DNA of 64,000 bases from Micromonospora halophytica (lineage in GTDB: Bacteria > Actinomycetota > Actinomycetes > Mycobacteriales > Micromonosporaceae): assembly GCF_900090245.1 (NCBI RefSeq), contig NZ_FMDN01000003.1, forward strand, positions 62,001 through 126,000. The letters run 5' to 3'. The position numbers and the translations under genes were made by a program. The notes beneath the pieces were generated by a model. It did no database searches and was not told where the DNA came from. It saw only the letters and a program-made list of their open reading frames with translations. This document shows, piece after piece, positions 16,063-24,527 of this stretch. Each line of letters begins with the position of its first letter. The stretch's first letter is position 1.

Positions 16063-16902
16063 ATGATGCGACGAGACGCTGTCCTGGTCACCGGTGCGAC
16101 GGGAAACGTCGGGCGACAGGTCGTGTCAGGATTGCGGGAGATGGGCGTGCCAGTTCGCGCTCTCACCCGCAACCCGGACATGGCCGGCCTGCCCGACGAC
16201 GTGACGGTGGTCCGGGGCGATCTTGACGATCCGCAGTCCGTGAGCGCCGCCTTGACCGATGTGACGGCCGTGTTCCTGCTCTGGCCGTCGTTCTCGCCGG
16301 AGGGGGCCGTGCCGCTGGTGGAACAGATCGCCGCGCATGCTTGCCGGATCGTCTACCTCTCCGCGTTGCAGGCGGCGGACGGGCCGGAGACCGGCTGGGG
16401 CGCGGTGGAGCGGCTGATCGAGGAATCCGGAGTGGCCTGGACGTTCCTGCGGTGCGGTGGATTCGCCGCCAACACCCTCGGGTGGGCGGAGCGGATCCGC
16501 GAAGAAGGTGTCGTACGGGCACCGTTCGCCAACGCCGCGCGGTCGCTCATTCACGAGAAGGACATCGCGGAGGTGGCTGTCCGAGCGTTGACCGGCGACG
16601 GGCACGCCGGTGAGACGTACTCCCTCACCGGCCCGGAGGTCGTCACCCAGGCCGATCAGGCGCGCCTGATCGGCGAGGTGATCGGGCGCCCGGTCCGCTT
16701 CGAGGAGCAGCCGCTCCCGGAGGCGCGGGCGGAGATGCTCCCGATCTTCGGTGATGCGGCGCTGGTCGACGCCGCGCTCGCGTACTGGGGCAGCCTCGTC
16801 ACGGAGCCCGAGCCGGTGACGACGACCGTCGCGCAGGTGACCGGACGCCCCGCTCGCACCTTCCGGGAGTGGGCGGAGGACCACGCCGCCGACTTCCGCT
16901 GA
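16063..16902 (+). CDS. NmrA-like NAD(P)-binding protein (QOR2/azoreductase-type)
   Basis: 279 aa. The start is the first of two tandem ATGs. The Rossmann glycine motif VTGATGNVGRQVV is at the N-terminus, followed by ALTRNPD (NADP-preferring region) and a WTFLRCGGFAANTLGWA segment typical of the NmrA/QOR2 atypical SDR group. These proteins reduce quinones or sense NADP redox state. Catalytic YxxxK is absent, as in the atypical subgroup. The SoxR-like operator immediately upstream suggests induction by redox-cycling compounds, which would suit a quinone-handling enzyme (inference). Confidence 0.85.
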   Translation: MMRRDAVLVTGATGNVGRQVVSGLREMGVPVRALTRNPDMAGLPDDVTVVRGDLDDPQSVSAALTDVTAVFLLWPSFSPEGAVPLVEQIAAHACRIVYLSALQAADGPETGWGAVERLIEESGVAWTFLRCGGFAANTLGWAERIREEGVVRAPFANAARSLIHEKDIAEVAVRALTGDGHAGETYSLTGPEVVTQADQARLIGEVIGRPVRFEEQPLPEARAEMLPIFGDAALVDAALAYWGSLVTEPEPVTTTVAQVTGRPARTFREWAEDHAADFR

Positions 16903-16991
16903 GTGGGCGGCTGATCGTGCAGCACGGAGGATGACGATGACGGAGATGCCTTCCCTCCGGGATGGAGGGGCATCCGTCCGTGGCTGGTGGA

Positions 16992-17765
16992 TCACGTCCC
17001 GCCCGAAACGGCGCGCAGGGCCAGATGGTACGTCCGCAGCGCGTCGTCCCCGTCCGGCGAGCTCTGCTGAGGTCCGGCCTCCCAGCCCAACCGCTCGTAG
17101 AATCCGGCCGCCCCCAACGGTCCGGTCGAGGTCTGCAACTCGGCCCGCGTCGCGCCGGCGTCCCGGACATGCTCGACGAAGCGCATGGCCAGCCGTACCC
17201 CGATCCCGCTCCCACGCCAGTCCGGATGCACGGCCAGCGCGCTCATGACGGCTACCTGCGGGGAGGGGACGGATCCGGTCCGGGTCGGCGCTGCCGGGCG
17301 GCGGGAGGTCGCTCGCTGCCGCTGCGAGGCCAGTCGGCGGGCCCACGGGCGCAGCCGCGAGCGCAGCAGGCGGGCGGCGACCCGGGGCCGGACGCACAGC
17401 GCGGAGAACCCGGTGATCGCGAGGGACGCCAGCATGCGCCGGTCCGCCACCAGCGCAGCGGTGTGGGCGGCATGGTCGGTGGTGCCCACCAGGAATCCGA
17501 CGATCTCCTCCGGTGCGGCCGGGTCGACGACGACGTAGCCGAAACCGTGCGGCGAGTCGAGGTACGTGCGGTGCCAGCGGCGGACGAACCGTGTGCCGAG
17601 CGACGGGAACAGCCCCACCGGCAGGAGTTGGACGTGGGCCCGGGACATGACGGGCAGGTCCGCGTGCGCCGCCGCCCGCAGGACGAGCCCGTCAGGATCC
17701 GTGGTCGGCGTCGATGCGGAGACACCGTTGTCGGGTCCGCTCATGGTCCTGTGCAGGAATCGCAT
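16992..17765 (-). CDS. GNAT family N-acetyltransferase
   Basis: 257 aa (an ATG at 17744 would give 250). The acetyl-CoA binding core is SALAVHPDWRGSGIGVRLAM followed by FVEHVRDAGATRAELQTS and AAGFYERLGWEAG. A 50-residue basic insertion (RPRVAARLLRSRLRPWARRL) separates the first strands from the core, unusual for GNATs. Substrate unknown. It heads toward the NmrA-like gene, convergent, and lies just below a small protein gene on the same strand. Confidence 0.75.
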   Translation of the reverse strand: MRFLHRTMSGPDNGVSASTPTTDPDGLVLRAAAHADLPVMSRAHVQLLPVGLFPSLGTRFVRRWHRTYLDSPHGFGYVVVDPAAPEEIVGFLVGTTDHAAHTAALVADRRMLASLAITGFSALCVRPRVAARLLRSRLRPWARRLASQRQRATSRRPAAPTRTGSVPSPQVAVMSALAVHPDWRGSGIGVRLAMRFVEHVRDAGATRAELQTSTGPLGAAGFYERLGWEAGPQQSSPDGDDALRTYHLALRAVSGGT

Positions 17766-17778
17766 GCCGTCACCCGGG

Positions 17779-17973
17779 TCAGCTCGTGAAGTCGTCCCTC
17801 GCGTCCCGCGCGTCCTCCTGGACGTGCTCCCCGGGCTGTCTACCCCGGATCTCGTCCCGCCGCATCACCTGGTCCGCCTCCGCCCGCTCGTCCCGGGTCA
17901 AGTCGCCCATCCGGGCACGGGCGGGCCCGGCCACCTGTTCGACCTGTTCATTCGGCCGCTCGATGGAGCTCAT
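17779..17973 (-). CDS. Small hydrophilic hypothetical protein (64 aa)
   Basis: ATG start with an upstream AGGCGAC ribosome site. The product is almost entirely charged (GDLTRDERAEADQVMRRDEI, then QEDARDARDDF) with no hydrophobic core, so it is probably disordered. It ends 14 bp before the GNAT start codon and may be co-transcribed with it. No family recognised. Confidence 0.5.
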   Translation of the reverse strand: MSSIERPNEQVEQVAGPARARMGDLTRDERAEADQVMRRDEIRGRQPGEHVQEDARDARDDFTS

Positions 17974-18078
17974 GTCGCCTCCCTGCCGGTTCGGGCGGGC
18001 AGCGCAGCGGCCCACCTCTCCCGCCGGGTCCCCGGCACCACGCGGAGGAAACCTGCCCTGGTCACGGGCGTCGACCGG

Positions 18079-18690
18079 TCATTCAAGCGCGAACGACCCG
18101 AGAGGGATCTCGCCAGCGGGCAGGTACGTGCCCATCACGACGCCGGTGGTGGAGACCTGGCTGTCGACCTGCGTCAGCCCGGAGGCGACCGTGCCCTCGG
18201 CGAACAGCCGCTTGCCCGACCCCACCACGACCGGGAAGATCCACAGCCGGTACTCGTCGACGAGACCGGCCCGCATCAGCGTCTGGATCAGGTTGCCGCT
18301 GCCGTGCACCTGCAACTCCGGGCCGTCGCCCTGCTTGAGCGCCGCGACACCCTCGGCGACGTCGCCCTCGATCAGGACGGAGTTGCGCCACGCCAGGTCG
18401 GGGCGGCTGCGCGAGGCGACGTACTTGGTGGCGTCGTTGAGCGGCTTGGCACCCATCTCCTCGGTGGCCCGGGGCCAGTGGGCGGCGAAGATGTCGTACG
18501 TCCGGCGGCCGAGGACGAGGTCGAAGGGCCTGCCCATGGACCGGTCCATGACCTCGCCCATCCGCTCGTCCCAGTAGTTCACCGACCAGCCGCCGTACGC
18601 GAAGCCGCCGTCGTCGTCCTCGCCCGGGCCGCCCGGGGCCTGCATGACCCCGTCGAGGGTCAGGAAGCTCTGCACGATGAGCCTTCTCAT
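18079..18690 (-). CDS. Dihydrofolate reductase family protein (RibD C-terminal fold)
   Basis: 203 aa, ATG start after GGAGA. The DHFR-like fold shows LIVQSFLTLDGVMQAPGGP at the N-terminus, LVLGRRTYDIFAAHWP, and a C-terminal LWIFPVVVGSGKRLFAEG block. This is the YwjB/YyaP-like group found in many actinobacteria, not housekeeping FolA; reactions are mostly unassigned NADPH-dependent reductions. It is monocistronic here. Confidence 0.85.
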   Translation of the reverse strand: MRRLIVQSFLTLDGVMQAPGGPGEDDDGGFAYGGWSVNYWDERMGEVMDRSMGRPFDLVLGRRTYDIFAAHWPRATEEMGAKPLNDATKYVASRSRPDLAWRNSVLIEGDVAEGVAALKQGDGPELQVHGSGNLIQTLMRAGLVDEYRLWIFPVVVGSGKRLFAEGTVASGLTQVDSQVSTTGVVMGTYLPAGEIPLGSFALE

Positions 18691-18883
18691 CTCTGGTCTC
18701 CTCTCGCTCGTGTGGCGCATGCTAGGCCCGTCCTACGACAGTGGACCTCCGATCGGCGCCGTGACGGCCCGGCCCGCGTCGTCCGGCCCCTCACCCAGGA
18801 CAAAGACCACCTGCGGTGTGGGACACGGTTCACCCGGACCCTTTTCGCCCCCGCGCCGGTCGGGCCGGCGGGGAACAACCGGC

Positions 18884-18916
18884 ACGGGCCGGCCCCCGGA
18901 CAGGGGACCGGCCCGT
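18884..18916 (-). terminator. Hairpin terminator of the PPVSG-repeat protein gene
   Basis: ACGGGCCGG (18884-18892) and CCGGCCCGT (18908-18916) form a nine-bp perfect stem, with CCCC/GGGG able to extend it inward. It begins 17 bp past the stop codon of the minus-strand gene at 18933. Confidence 0.6.
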
Positions 18917-18932
18917 CACACGAGCGCGGAGG

Positions 18933-19943
18933 TCACGGCTTCCAGGAGCCGGCGGCCTCGAACCGGTGCTCGTACTCGACGACCCCGTTCTTGTCCTTGA
19001 CGTCGAAGACCACCGCGCCGGAACGCTTGCTGCCGGCCCGGATCCCGCTGCCCGAGTCCAGCATGTCGCCGCCGCAGCCGGAGAGGGCGGCGGCCAGCCC
19101 GTTGCTGGTGGTGCCGTCCTCGGCCACCCACTGGAAGTAGAACGGGTTGATCGACGCCTTGCCCTTGGTCACCGTCGCGGTCACGTCGGCGATCAGGTAA
19201 AGGCCCTTGGACGGCGCCGGGGCGAACGAACGGCAGCCCTTGGTGGAGGTGGAGAACTTGCGAACGGTGATCTCCAGGGTGCCCTCGTCGTCCTCGATGA
19301 CCAGGGTGTCGCCAGCCTTCATGTTGAAGGTCTCGCCGTCGTCCGGGGTGGACGCCGAGGGCTTGGTGCCGGGGAACTCCGGCAGCGCGGTCGTGCCCGG
19401 CGTCGGCAGCGAGCGCTCGATCTCCTCTGCCTTGTCGGCGGCCTTCTTGCCCCCGACGGCCAGCGCCGCGATGCCGCCACCGCAGCAGAGCAGGAGCAGC
19501 ACCGCCACCACGATGCCGATGATGACCCAGGTCTTCTTCTTCGAGCCGGACTTCACCGGCGGCCCGAGCGGCTGGCTCGGTGCAGGCGGGTAGCCGGGAC
19601 CGGACACCGGCGGGTAGCCGCCCCCGGAGACCGGCGGGTACGGTGCGCCGGACACCGGCGGCATCGACGCGTTCGGGTCGTAGGCCGGGTACGGCGAGCC
19701 CGACACGGGTGGCTGGGCGTAGGGCGAGCCGGAGACCGGCGGCGGGGCGTACGGCGAGCCGGAGACCGGCGGCTGCGGGGTGGTCGGGTCGACCGGCGCG
19801 TACGGGTTCTGCGGCGGGCCGGAGACCGGTGGCAGCGGGGCGGTCGGGTCGGCGGGGTACTGCGGCACGGGCGCCGTGGGGAACGGGTCCACGGGCGGCT
19901 GGTTGGGGTCCTGCGGCCCGTAGGGGGGCTGGGGCTGGCTCAC
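18933..19943 (-). CDS. PPVSG-repeat membrane protein with C-terminal DUF4352-like domain
   Basis: 336 aa, GTG start after AGGAG. The first 130 residues are Pro/Gly/Ser/Tyr-rich with seven copies of PPVSG, often as PPVSGSPYA, presumably cytoplasmic and disordered. A basic KSGSKKK precedes one TM helix (TWVIIGIVVAVLLLLCCGGG). The extracytoplasmic C-terminal domain (about 210-336) has the pattern of DUF4352/immunoglobulin-like lipoprotein domains, with DTLVIEDDEGTLEITVRKFS, two likely paired cysteines and NPFYFQWV. No function is known; the repeat-TM-DUF4352 order is common in actinobacteria. Confidence 0.75.
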   Translation of the reverse strand: MSQPQPPYGPQDPNQPPVDPFPTAPVPQYPADPTAPLPPVSGPPQNPYAPVDPTTPQPPVSGSPYAPPPVSGSPYAQPPVSGSPYPAYDPNASMPPVSGAPYPPVSGGGYPPVSGPGYPPAPSQPLGPPVKSGSKKKTWVIIGIVVAVLLLLCCGGGIAALAVGGKKAADKAEEIERSLPTPGTTALPEFPGTKPSASTPDDGETFNMKAGDTLVIEDDEGTLEITVRKFSTSTKGCRSFAPAPSKGLYLIADVTATVTKGKASINPFYFQWVAEDGTTSNGLAAALSGCGGDMLDSGSGIRAGSKRSGAVVFDVKDKNGVVEYEHRFEAAGSWKP

Positions 19944-20062
19944 CGTACTCCTCGGCGCTTCGGGTCAGTCTGCTGAAACTCCTCGACGCTAGTCGGTACG
20001 GTCAACCCGGATTTGTCTCGGGTCCGGCCCGCCGTTCGGTTCGCCGGGCAGGGGCCGAACGG

Positions 20063-20719
20063 TCAGTGCAGCAGCACGGCGGCCGTGCGGACCAGGTCCT
20101 CCTCGACCGCGAAGCGGCCGTGGACCACCGTGGGCGGATCGACCACCGTCGCCGCCGCCACCCGCACCGGGTCGATCCGCGCGGTGAACGTCCCCGCCTC
20201 CGGGTCCAGTTCGACGGTGGCGTCCTGGAAGTCCAACCAGGACCCGACGACCGGATGCCAGACCTTGTAGACGGTCTCCTTGGCGCTGAACAGCACCACC
20301 GGCCAGGCGATGCCGGTGGGCAGCCGGGCGCACCGTTCCTCCTCCTCGGGGCGGCAGATCAGCCGGCGTACCCCCGCGTTGAGCTCCCGCTGCCGTTCGG
20401 CGTCCATGCCGACGGAGCGCACGTCGTCGGTCCGGGCGACCGCCGCGGCGCAGTAGCCCCGGGTGTGGGTGATGGTGCCGACCACGCCCGCCGGCCAGAC
20501 CGGGGAGCGGTCGGCCGCCGCGGGCACCGGCACCGGCGGCAGCCCCAGGCCGGTCATCGCCCGCCGGGCGCAGACCCGTCCGGCGGTGAAGTCCCGCCGC
20601 CGGCTCTCCACCGCGCGTTCGCCCAGGCCGGACCGCTCGGCGGGGAGCAGTTCGCCCACCCAGTCCGCCGGCCCGGCCACCACGACCGACACGGCCGGTG
20701 GCAGCAGGTCACGCATCAC
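20063..20719 (-). CDS. 4'-phosphopantetheinyl transferase (EntD/Sfp superfamily)
   Basis: 218 aa from a GTG at 20719 (or 217 from the ATG three bases later). Transfers phosphopantetheine from CoA to carrier proteins of PKS, NRPS or FAS systems. Mg-binding GMDAE is at 104-108, and FSAKETVYK places the catalytic K147/E148 and K152; the RRRDFTAGRVCARRAM segment is the usual CoA-binding stretch. It belongs to the EntD-like group used for secondary metabolism. The start overlaps the last codons of the upstream AlkZ-like gene, so the two are coupled. No biosynthetic cluster is visible in the window. Confidence 0.9.
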   Translation of the reverse strand: MMRDLLPPAVSVVVAGPADWVGELLPAERSGLGERAVESRRRDFTAGRVCARRAMTGLGLPPVPVPAAADRSPVWPAGVVGTITHTRGYCAAAVARTDDVRSVGMDAERQRELNAGVRRLICRPEEEERCARLPTGIAWPVVLFSAKETVYKVWHPVVGSWLDFQDATVELDPEAGTFTARIDPVRVAAATVVDPPTVVHGRFAVEEDLVRTAAVLLH

Positions 20720-21821
20720 CCACCCCTTTCAGGTACGACCGCAGTCGCGAGCGCTCCTCGTCGAGCCGGTCCGCCGGCACCGGTGGCGACTCGGGCCAGA
20801 GGGTCACCTCGGGCTCGCCGTCGCGGGCCTGCCAGGTGCCGACCACCCGGCCCCGGTGCACCACCACCGGGGCGATCCAGCCGGCCGCCCGGCTCACGTC
20901 CGCCCGGCGTGTCGCCGGCACCACCGTGGTGTCCCTGGTACCCGGGCCGAGCACCCACTGGTCGAAGGCGGGCAGCAGGCGTACGTCGTCGGTGGGTTCG
21001 GCGGCGACGATCTCCTCGACGTCGCCCGCCCGGGCGTACCCGGGTCGCCCTTCGACCGTCACCGGGACCAGCTCACCCGTCTCGACCAGCGCCCGGAACC
21101 AGCCGCGCAGCATCGGCCGCTTCGAACCGCCCCGGCTGAGCCACTGGTCGAAGGTCTCCGGGTCCGCCGGCCCGTACGCCCCGAGGTACGCCGGCACCAC
21201 CCGCGCGGCGGCCACCTCCGGCTCGGGCAGCGCCGACCAGCCCGGCAGGTACGTGTCGGGACGGGTGAAGGTGACCTGGTTGCCGTCGGCCGGCCCGTGC
21301 ACCAGCAGCCCCTGCCAGGCCAGCGGCTTGAGCACCGCGCCCCAGCCGGAGCCGAGGTGCGCGCCGAGCGAGCCGTCACCGGTGCGTTCGACGATCTCGG
21401 CGGTGAGCGCCTCCCGGCTGAGCACCCGCCCGTCCAGGGCGGCCCGGGTCGCCTCGGCGATCGCGTCGAGCTGCCCGACCGTGACGAAGCTGCGCTGCCA
21501 GGAGCCCTTCTCCCAGAACCGGCCGGCGGCCAGCAACGCCAGGCAGGCCGACGCCTCGGCAGTGGGCAGCAGGTGCAGGGTGCCGCGCATCGCCCAGGTC
21601 TTCACCAGCGTGCCGGTGGCGAGTGCGGCGGCTGTCGTACCCGGACGGGGGTTCGGCTGCCGCGCGGCGACGGCCTGCTCGGCGGCGGAGGCCACCTGTG
21701 CCTGCACGCCGGCCAGCCGGCCGACCACGGCGACCGCGTCGTTGCCCACCGGCCGGTGCAGCAGCTGACGGTGGGCCCGCCAGGCCAGCACCCGCTCGAC
21801 GGAAAGGTTCATGACGGCCAT
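20709..21821 (-). CDS. Winged-helix DNA glycosylase, AlkZ/YcaQ family (HTH_42)
   Basis: 370 aa. The tandem winged-helix family (DUF1006/HTH_42) is recognised by RVLAWRAHRQLLHRP, LVKTWAMRGTLHLLP and the late LLPAFDQWVLGPGTRDTTVV block. The catalytic Q-hydrophobic-Q of AlkZ-type enzymes is visible as Q40-A41-Q42 in RLAGVQAQVASA. Members excise alkylated bases and unhook interstrand crosslinks; some protect producers against their own genotoxins. Coupling to a phosphopantetheinyl transferase is suggestive but not proof of a self-resistance role. An ATG at 21812 is a possible alternative start. Confidence 0.8.
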   Translation of the reverse strand: MAVMNLSVERVLAWRAHRQLLHRPVGNDAVAVVGRLAGVQAQVASAAEQAVAARQPNPRPGTTAAALATGTLVKTWAMRGTLHLLPTAEASACLALLAAGRFWEKGSWQRSFVTVGQLDAIAEATRAALDGRVLSREALTAEIVERTGDGSLGAHLGSGWGAVLKPLAWQGLLVHGPADGNQVTFTRPDTYLPGWSALPEPEVAAARVVPAYLGAYGPADPETFDQWLSRGGSKRPMLRGWFRALVETGELVPVTVEGRPGYARAGDVEEIVAAEPTDDVRLLPAFDQWVLGPGTRDTTVVPATRRADVSRAAGWIAPVVVHRGRVVGTWQARDGEPEVTLWPESPPVPADRLDEERSRLRSYLKGVGDA

Positions 21822-21968
21822 GGATGGTCAACGTACCGCAACCGTGTAACGCCGGAGGGTTCCGGAGCGCTGTTGGGGCGACACGGCGGAGTCGGCCGGT
21901 CTCTCTCCGTGCCGGCGGATGGTGGCCGGCGGCACGCCGACGTCGACGTAGCTGAGAGGAAGTGACAG

Positions 21969-22238
21969 ATGGCCGGTCCCACGGCTGCATCGGGGTCTCC
22001 GCCCGGCGAGCACGTCCCGGTCACCCCCGCGTGGACCTGCGGGACGTGCGGCGACGAGTGGCCCTGTGCGACCAAGCGGGACCTGCTGCTCTCGGAGTAC
22101 CGGGTGGACCGCGCGTCGCTCAGCGTCTACCTGGGATCGTGCCTGGCCGCGGCGACCGCCGACCTCGCCGCGGCTCCGGTGCGCCCGCTGCGGGAGCGGT
22201 TCATCGGCTGGTTGCCCCGGGGACCGGTCACGTCCTGA
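21969..22238 (+). CDS. Small Cys-containing hypothetical protein (89 aa)
   Basis: ATG start with a good GAGAGGAAG ribosome site. The central segment TPAWTCGTCGDEWPCATKRD has a CxxC followed by WPC, which could bind zinc or iron, then a helical LLSEYRVDRASLSVYLGS and a basic C-terminus with FIGWLPRG. I believe similar proteins occur in related actinobacteria, but no function is known. It is divergent from the AlkZ-like gene. Confidence 0.65.
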   Translation: MAGPTAASGSPPGEHVPVTPAWTCGTCGDEWPCATKRDLLLSEYRVDRASLSVYLGSCLAAATADLAAAPVRPLRERFIGWLPRGPVTS

Positions 22239-22276
22239 CCCTGTCGGCCACTGTCGCATCCGACCGGCCTCACCAG

Positions 22277-22307
22277 GTGGCCGCGCCGCCGGGACGGGCG
22301 CGGCCAC
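22277..22307. terminator. Bidirectional hairpin terminator between convergent genes
   Basis: A perfect 11-bp stem, GTGGCCGCGCC (22277-22287) with GGCGCGGCCAC (22297-22307), nine-base loop. It lies between the stop of the small Cys-containing gene (22238) and the stop of the minus-strand ectodomain gene (22319). Confidence 0.65.
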
Positions 22308-22318
22308 CACGGCGGTGC

Positions 22319-23095
22319 TCAGGGGCGGCGGGGGCGGCGGGTGAGGGCGAAGCCGACCACGCCGGCCACGGCGGCGAGGACGCCGCCCACCGTGCTCCAT
22401 ATCCAGCGCGAACCCAGGTCGGGCAGCCAACCGGCGAACCCGGTCGTCTCCTCCTCGGCCGGAGCCGCCGTCGGTTCGGCGTTCAGCACCGTGCCGGCCT
22501 TCGTGTTCGGCACCAGTGGCGCCTTCAGGTCCCCGTCGTCCCGGGAGCCCGCGTCGTCGGCACCGACCAGCAGGTCCACGTCGACCGGCAGCCCGAGGTC
22601 GGCCTCCGCCAGCCGGGGCACCGACAGCCGGACGTAGTAGGTGCCGGGCAGTGGATCGGCCGACCAGGGCTCCGCCCAGGACCGCACCTGGCGCAGCGTG
22701 CAGCCCAGCGCCACGCTGCCGGCGGTGGCGTCGACGGTCGGGGTCTGCGCCCCGGCGGTGCAGGACTGTCGCCGCCGCAGCCCGTCGAAGACCTCCACGG
22801 TCCAGGTGGAGGCGCCGGTGCGGGACTTCGGGAACGACACCGTCGCGGTGATCTCGTGCCGTTCCCCGGCCGAGGCGGGGAACGACCAGTAGAGATGGTC
22901 GCCGATGGAGGCGTCCACCCGGACCGGCTGGCCGGCGGCCACGCCGGTGGCGGTCAGGAAGGACGTCCCGGCCCGGGTGACCGGGGTGGCGCCGGGTGAG
23001 GGGGTGGGCGCGGCCCCGGCCGGCGCGGGTGCGGCCAGCAGGGCCAGTCCGGCGGCGGCCAGCGCCGCGCCGGTGCGGATCATCGCGGTACGCAT
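22319..23095 (-). CDS. Secreted, C-terminally anchored ectodomain protein (partner of VWA protein)
   Basis: 258 aa, ATG start two bases after the VWA stop codon, so translation is coupled. Signal peptide MIRTGAALAAAGLALLAAPA with AGAAP cleavage region, an ectodomain of about 180 residues, then one C-terminal TM helix (WSTVGGVLAAVAGVVGFALT) and a basic tail RRPRRP. The ectodomain begins with VAAGQPVRVDASIGDHLYWS, resembling the PPC-like beta-sandwich also seen in the VWA protein (SEHRWYRVPVRPGQELRASV). Two cysteines (SCTAGAQTP and LGCTLRQ) may form a disulfide. No function is recognised; it most likely pairs with the VWA protein on the outer face of the membrane. Confidence 0.75.
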   Translation of the reverse strand: MRTAMIRTGAALAAAGLALLAAPAPAGAAPTPSPGATPVTRAGTSFLTATGVAAGQPVRVDASIGDHLYWSFPASAGERHEITATVSFPKSRTGASTWTVEVFDGLRRRQSCTAGAQTPTVDATAGSVALGCTLRQVRSWAEPWSADPLPGTYYVRLSVPRLAEADLGLPVDVDLLVGADDAGSRDDGDLKAPLVPNTKAGTVLNAEPTAAPAEEETTGFAGWLPDLGSRWIWSTVGGVLAAVAGVVGFALTRRPRRP

Positions 23096-23097
23096 GC

Positions 23098-24384
23098 TCA
23101 GTTCTCCCTCCAGGTGGCCACCCACCAGCGGGTGAGCAGGCCGGCGACCAGGCCGGTGAGCAGGCCGGCCAGGGTCAGCAGCACCAGCAGCACCCAGCCC
23201 CGACCGAGGTCGGGCGCGGCCGGCGCGGGCGAGGAGGCGACCACGTCGATCATCAGCTCGACCGGCATGCCCGGCGTGGTCTGCGTACCCGGGCGGAGCG
23301 CGAACGAGTTGCTCACCACCAGGCAGACCGTGGTGGCCGGGACGGCGGCCGTCGCCTCCGGCGTCGGGCTCGCGCCGTCGGCCGGGTCCTCGGTGGCCGA
23401 CCAGCGCAGGCCGGCGGAGACCACGTCGGTACGGCCGCTGCCGGCGTCCACCCCGCGGACCAGTTCCCGGCCGTCGGTGGCGGTGGCGCGCAGCAGCACG
23501 CCGTGATCGGGGTTCAACGGGCGGTCCAGCGCCACGCTGACCGAGGCGCGCAGCTCCTGCCCGGGGCGTACCGGTACCCGGTACCAGCGGTGCTCGGAGA
23601 CCGCCTCCCGGTCGCTGTAGACGCCGGGTCCGAGCAGCGGCGCGTTCGCGCACTCCGCCGAGCCGCCGACCACGGTGGGCGCGGCGGTGTGGGTGTCCCG
23701 GGCCCGGTCGACGAGCTGCTTGATCCGGCCGGTGAGCTCCTCGGCGCTCTGCGCCGCGGTGTACGTGCCGCCGGTTGCCCCGGCGATGCAGAGCAGCTGC
23801 CTGCGGACCTTCTCGTCGGGGGCCAGGCCGAGGGTGTCCACCACCAGCTTCGTGCCCTGGGCGGCCAGCTCCCGGGCCACCTCGCACGGGTCGGGTGGGG
23901 CGCAGGTGTCCTCGCCGTCGGTGATCAGCACGATCCGCCGGGCGGTGGCGCCGGTGCCGAGGTCGCGGGCGGCCTCCCGCAGGGCCAGACCGACCGGGGT
24001 GAAGCCGGTCGGCCGCAGCGTGGCCACGGCGGCTTTGGCCTGGGTCCGGTCCACCGCCCCGACCGGGACGATCTGCTGGGTGTCCAGGCAGCCCTGTTTC
24101 TTGTCCTTGCCCCGGTAGGTCGCGCCGAGCACCCGGATGCCGAGCTGGGTCTCCTCGGGCAGCGCGTCGACCACCTCGTTGAACGCCTGCTGGGCGACGG
24201 CGATCCGGCTGCGCCCGTCGATGTCCCGGGCCCGCATCGAGCCGCTGACGTCGAGCACCAGCTCGACCTTCGGCGGTTCGACTGGTGTCTCCTCCTCGTC
24301 GGCCAGGGCCGGCGCCGGACCGGTCAGCGCGGTCGCCGCCAGCAGCCCGATCAGGACGGCCGTCGATCGTCTCTTGTTGATCAC
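23098..24384 (-). CDS. Membrane-anchored von Willebrand factor A domain protein
   Basis: 428 aa from a GTG at 24384 (an upstream GTG at 24408 is possible). A signal peptide (INKRRSTAVLIGLLAATALT...PALA) is followed by a VWA domain (about 45-230) with a complete MIDAS: DVSGSM, a Thr in TGFTPVG, and ITDGEDTC. Several paired cysteines sit in and after the domain. Then comes a PPC-like beta domain (SEHRWYRVPVRPGQELRASV), and near the end one TM helix (LLVLLTLAGLLTGLVAGLLT) with a short basic tail. It is coupled to the following ectodomain gene. Metal-dependent adhesion or assembly is the usual role of such domains; the partner is unknown. Confidence 0.85.
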   Translation of the reverse strand: MINKRRSTAVLIGLLAATALTGPAPALADEEETPVEPPKVELVLDVSGSMRARDIDGRSRIAVAQQAFNEVVDALPEETQLGIRVLGATYRGKDKKQGCLDTQQIVPVGAVDRTQAKAAVATLRPTGFTPVGLALREAARDLGTGATARRIVLITDGEDTCAPPDPCEVARELAAQGTKLVVDTLGLAPDEKVRRQLLCIAGATGGTYTAAQSAEELTGRIKQLVDRARDTHTAAPTVVGGSAECANAPLLGPGVYSDREAVSEHRWYRVPVRPGQELRASVSVALDRPLNPDHGVLLRATATDGRELVRGVDAGSGRTDVVSAGLRWSATEDPADGASPTPEATAAVPATTVCLVVSNSFALRPGTQTTPGMPVELMIDVVASSPAPAAPDLGRGWVLLVLLTLAGLLTGLVAGLLTRWWVATWREN

Positions 24385-24527
24385 CGGGCGGAGTGTAGTG
24401 CCGTCCACATCGGATGATCATTCGGGTGACCCCGGGTGGGTGCGGGGGCCGGTGTCCGGCCTTCCGCCCCAACGGGAGCGAAATGGCGCGGACCACACCG
24501 ACCCGCCGGGCGGAACGTGGATGTCCG

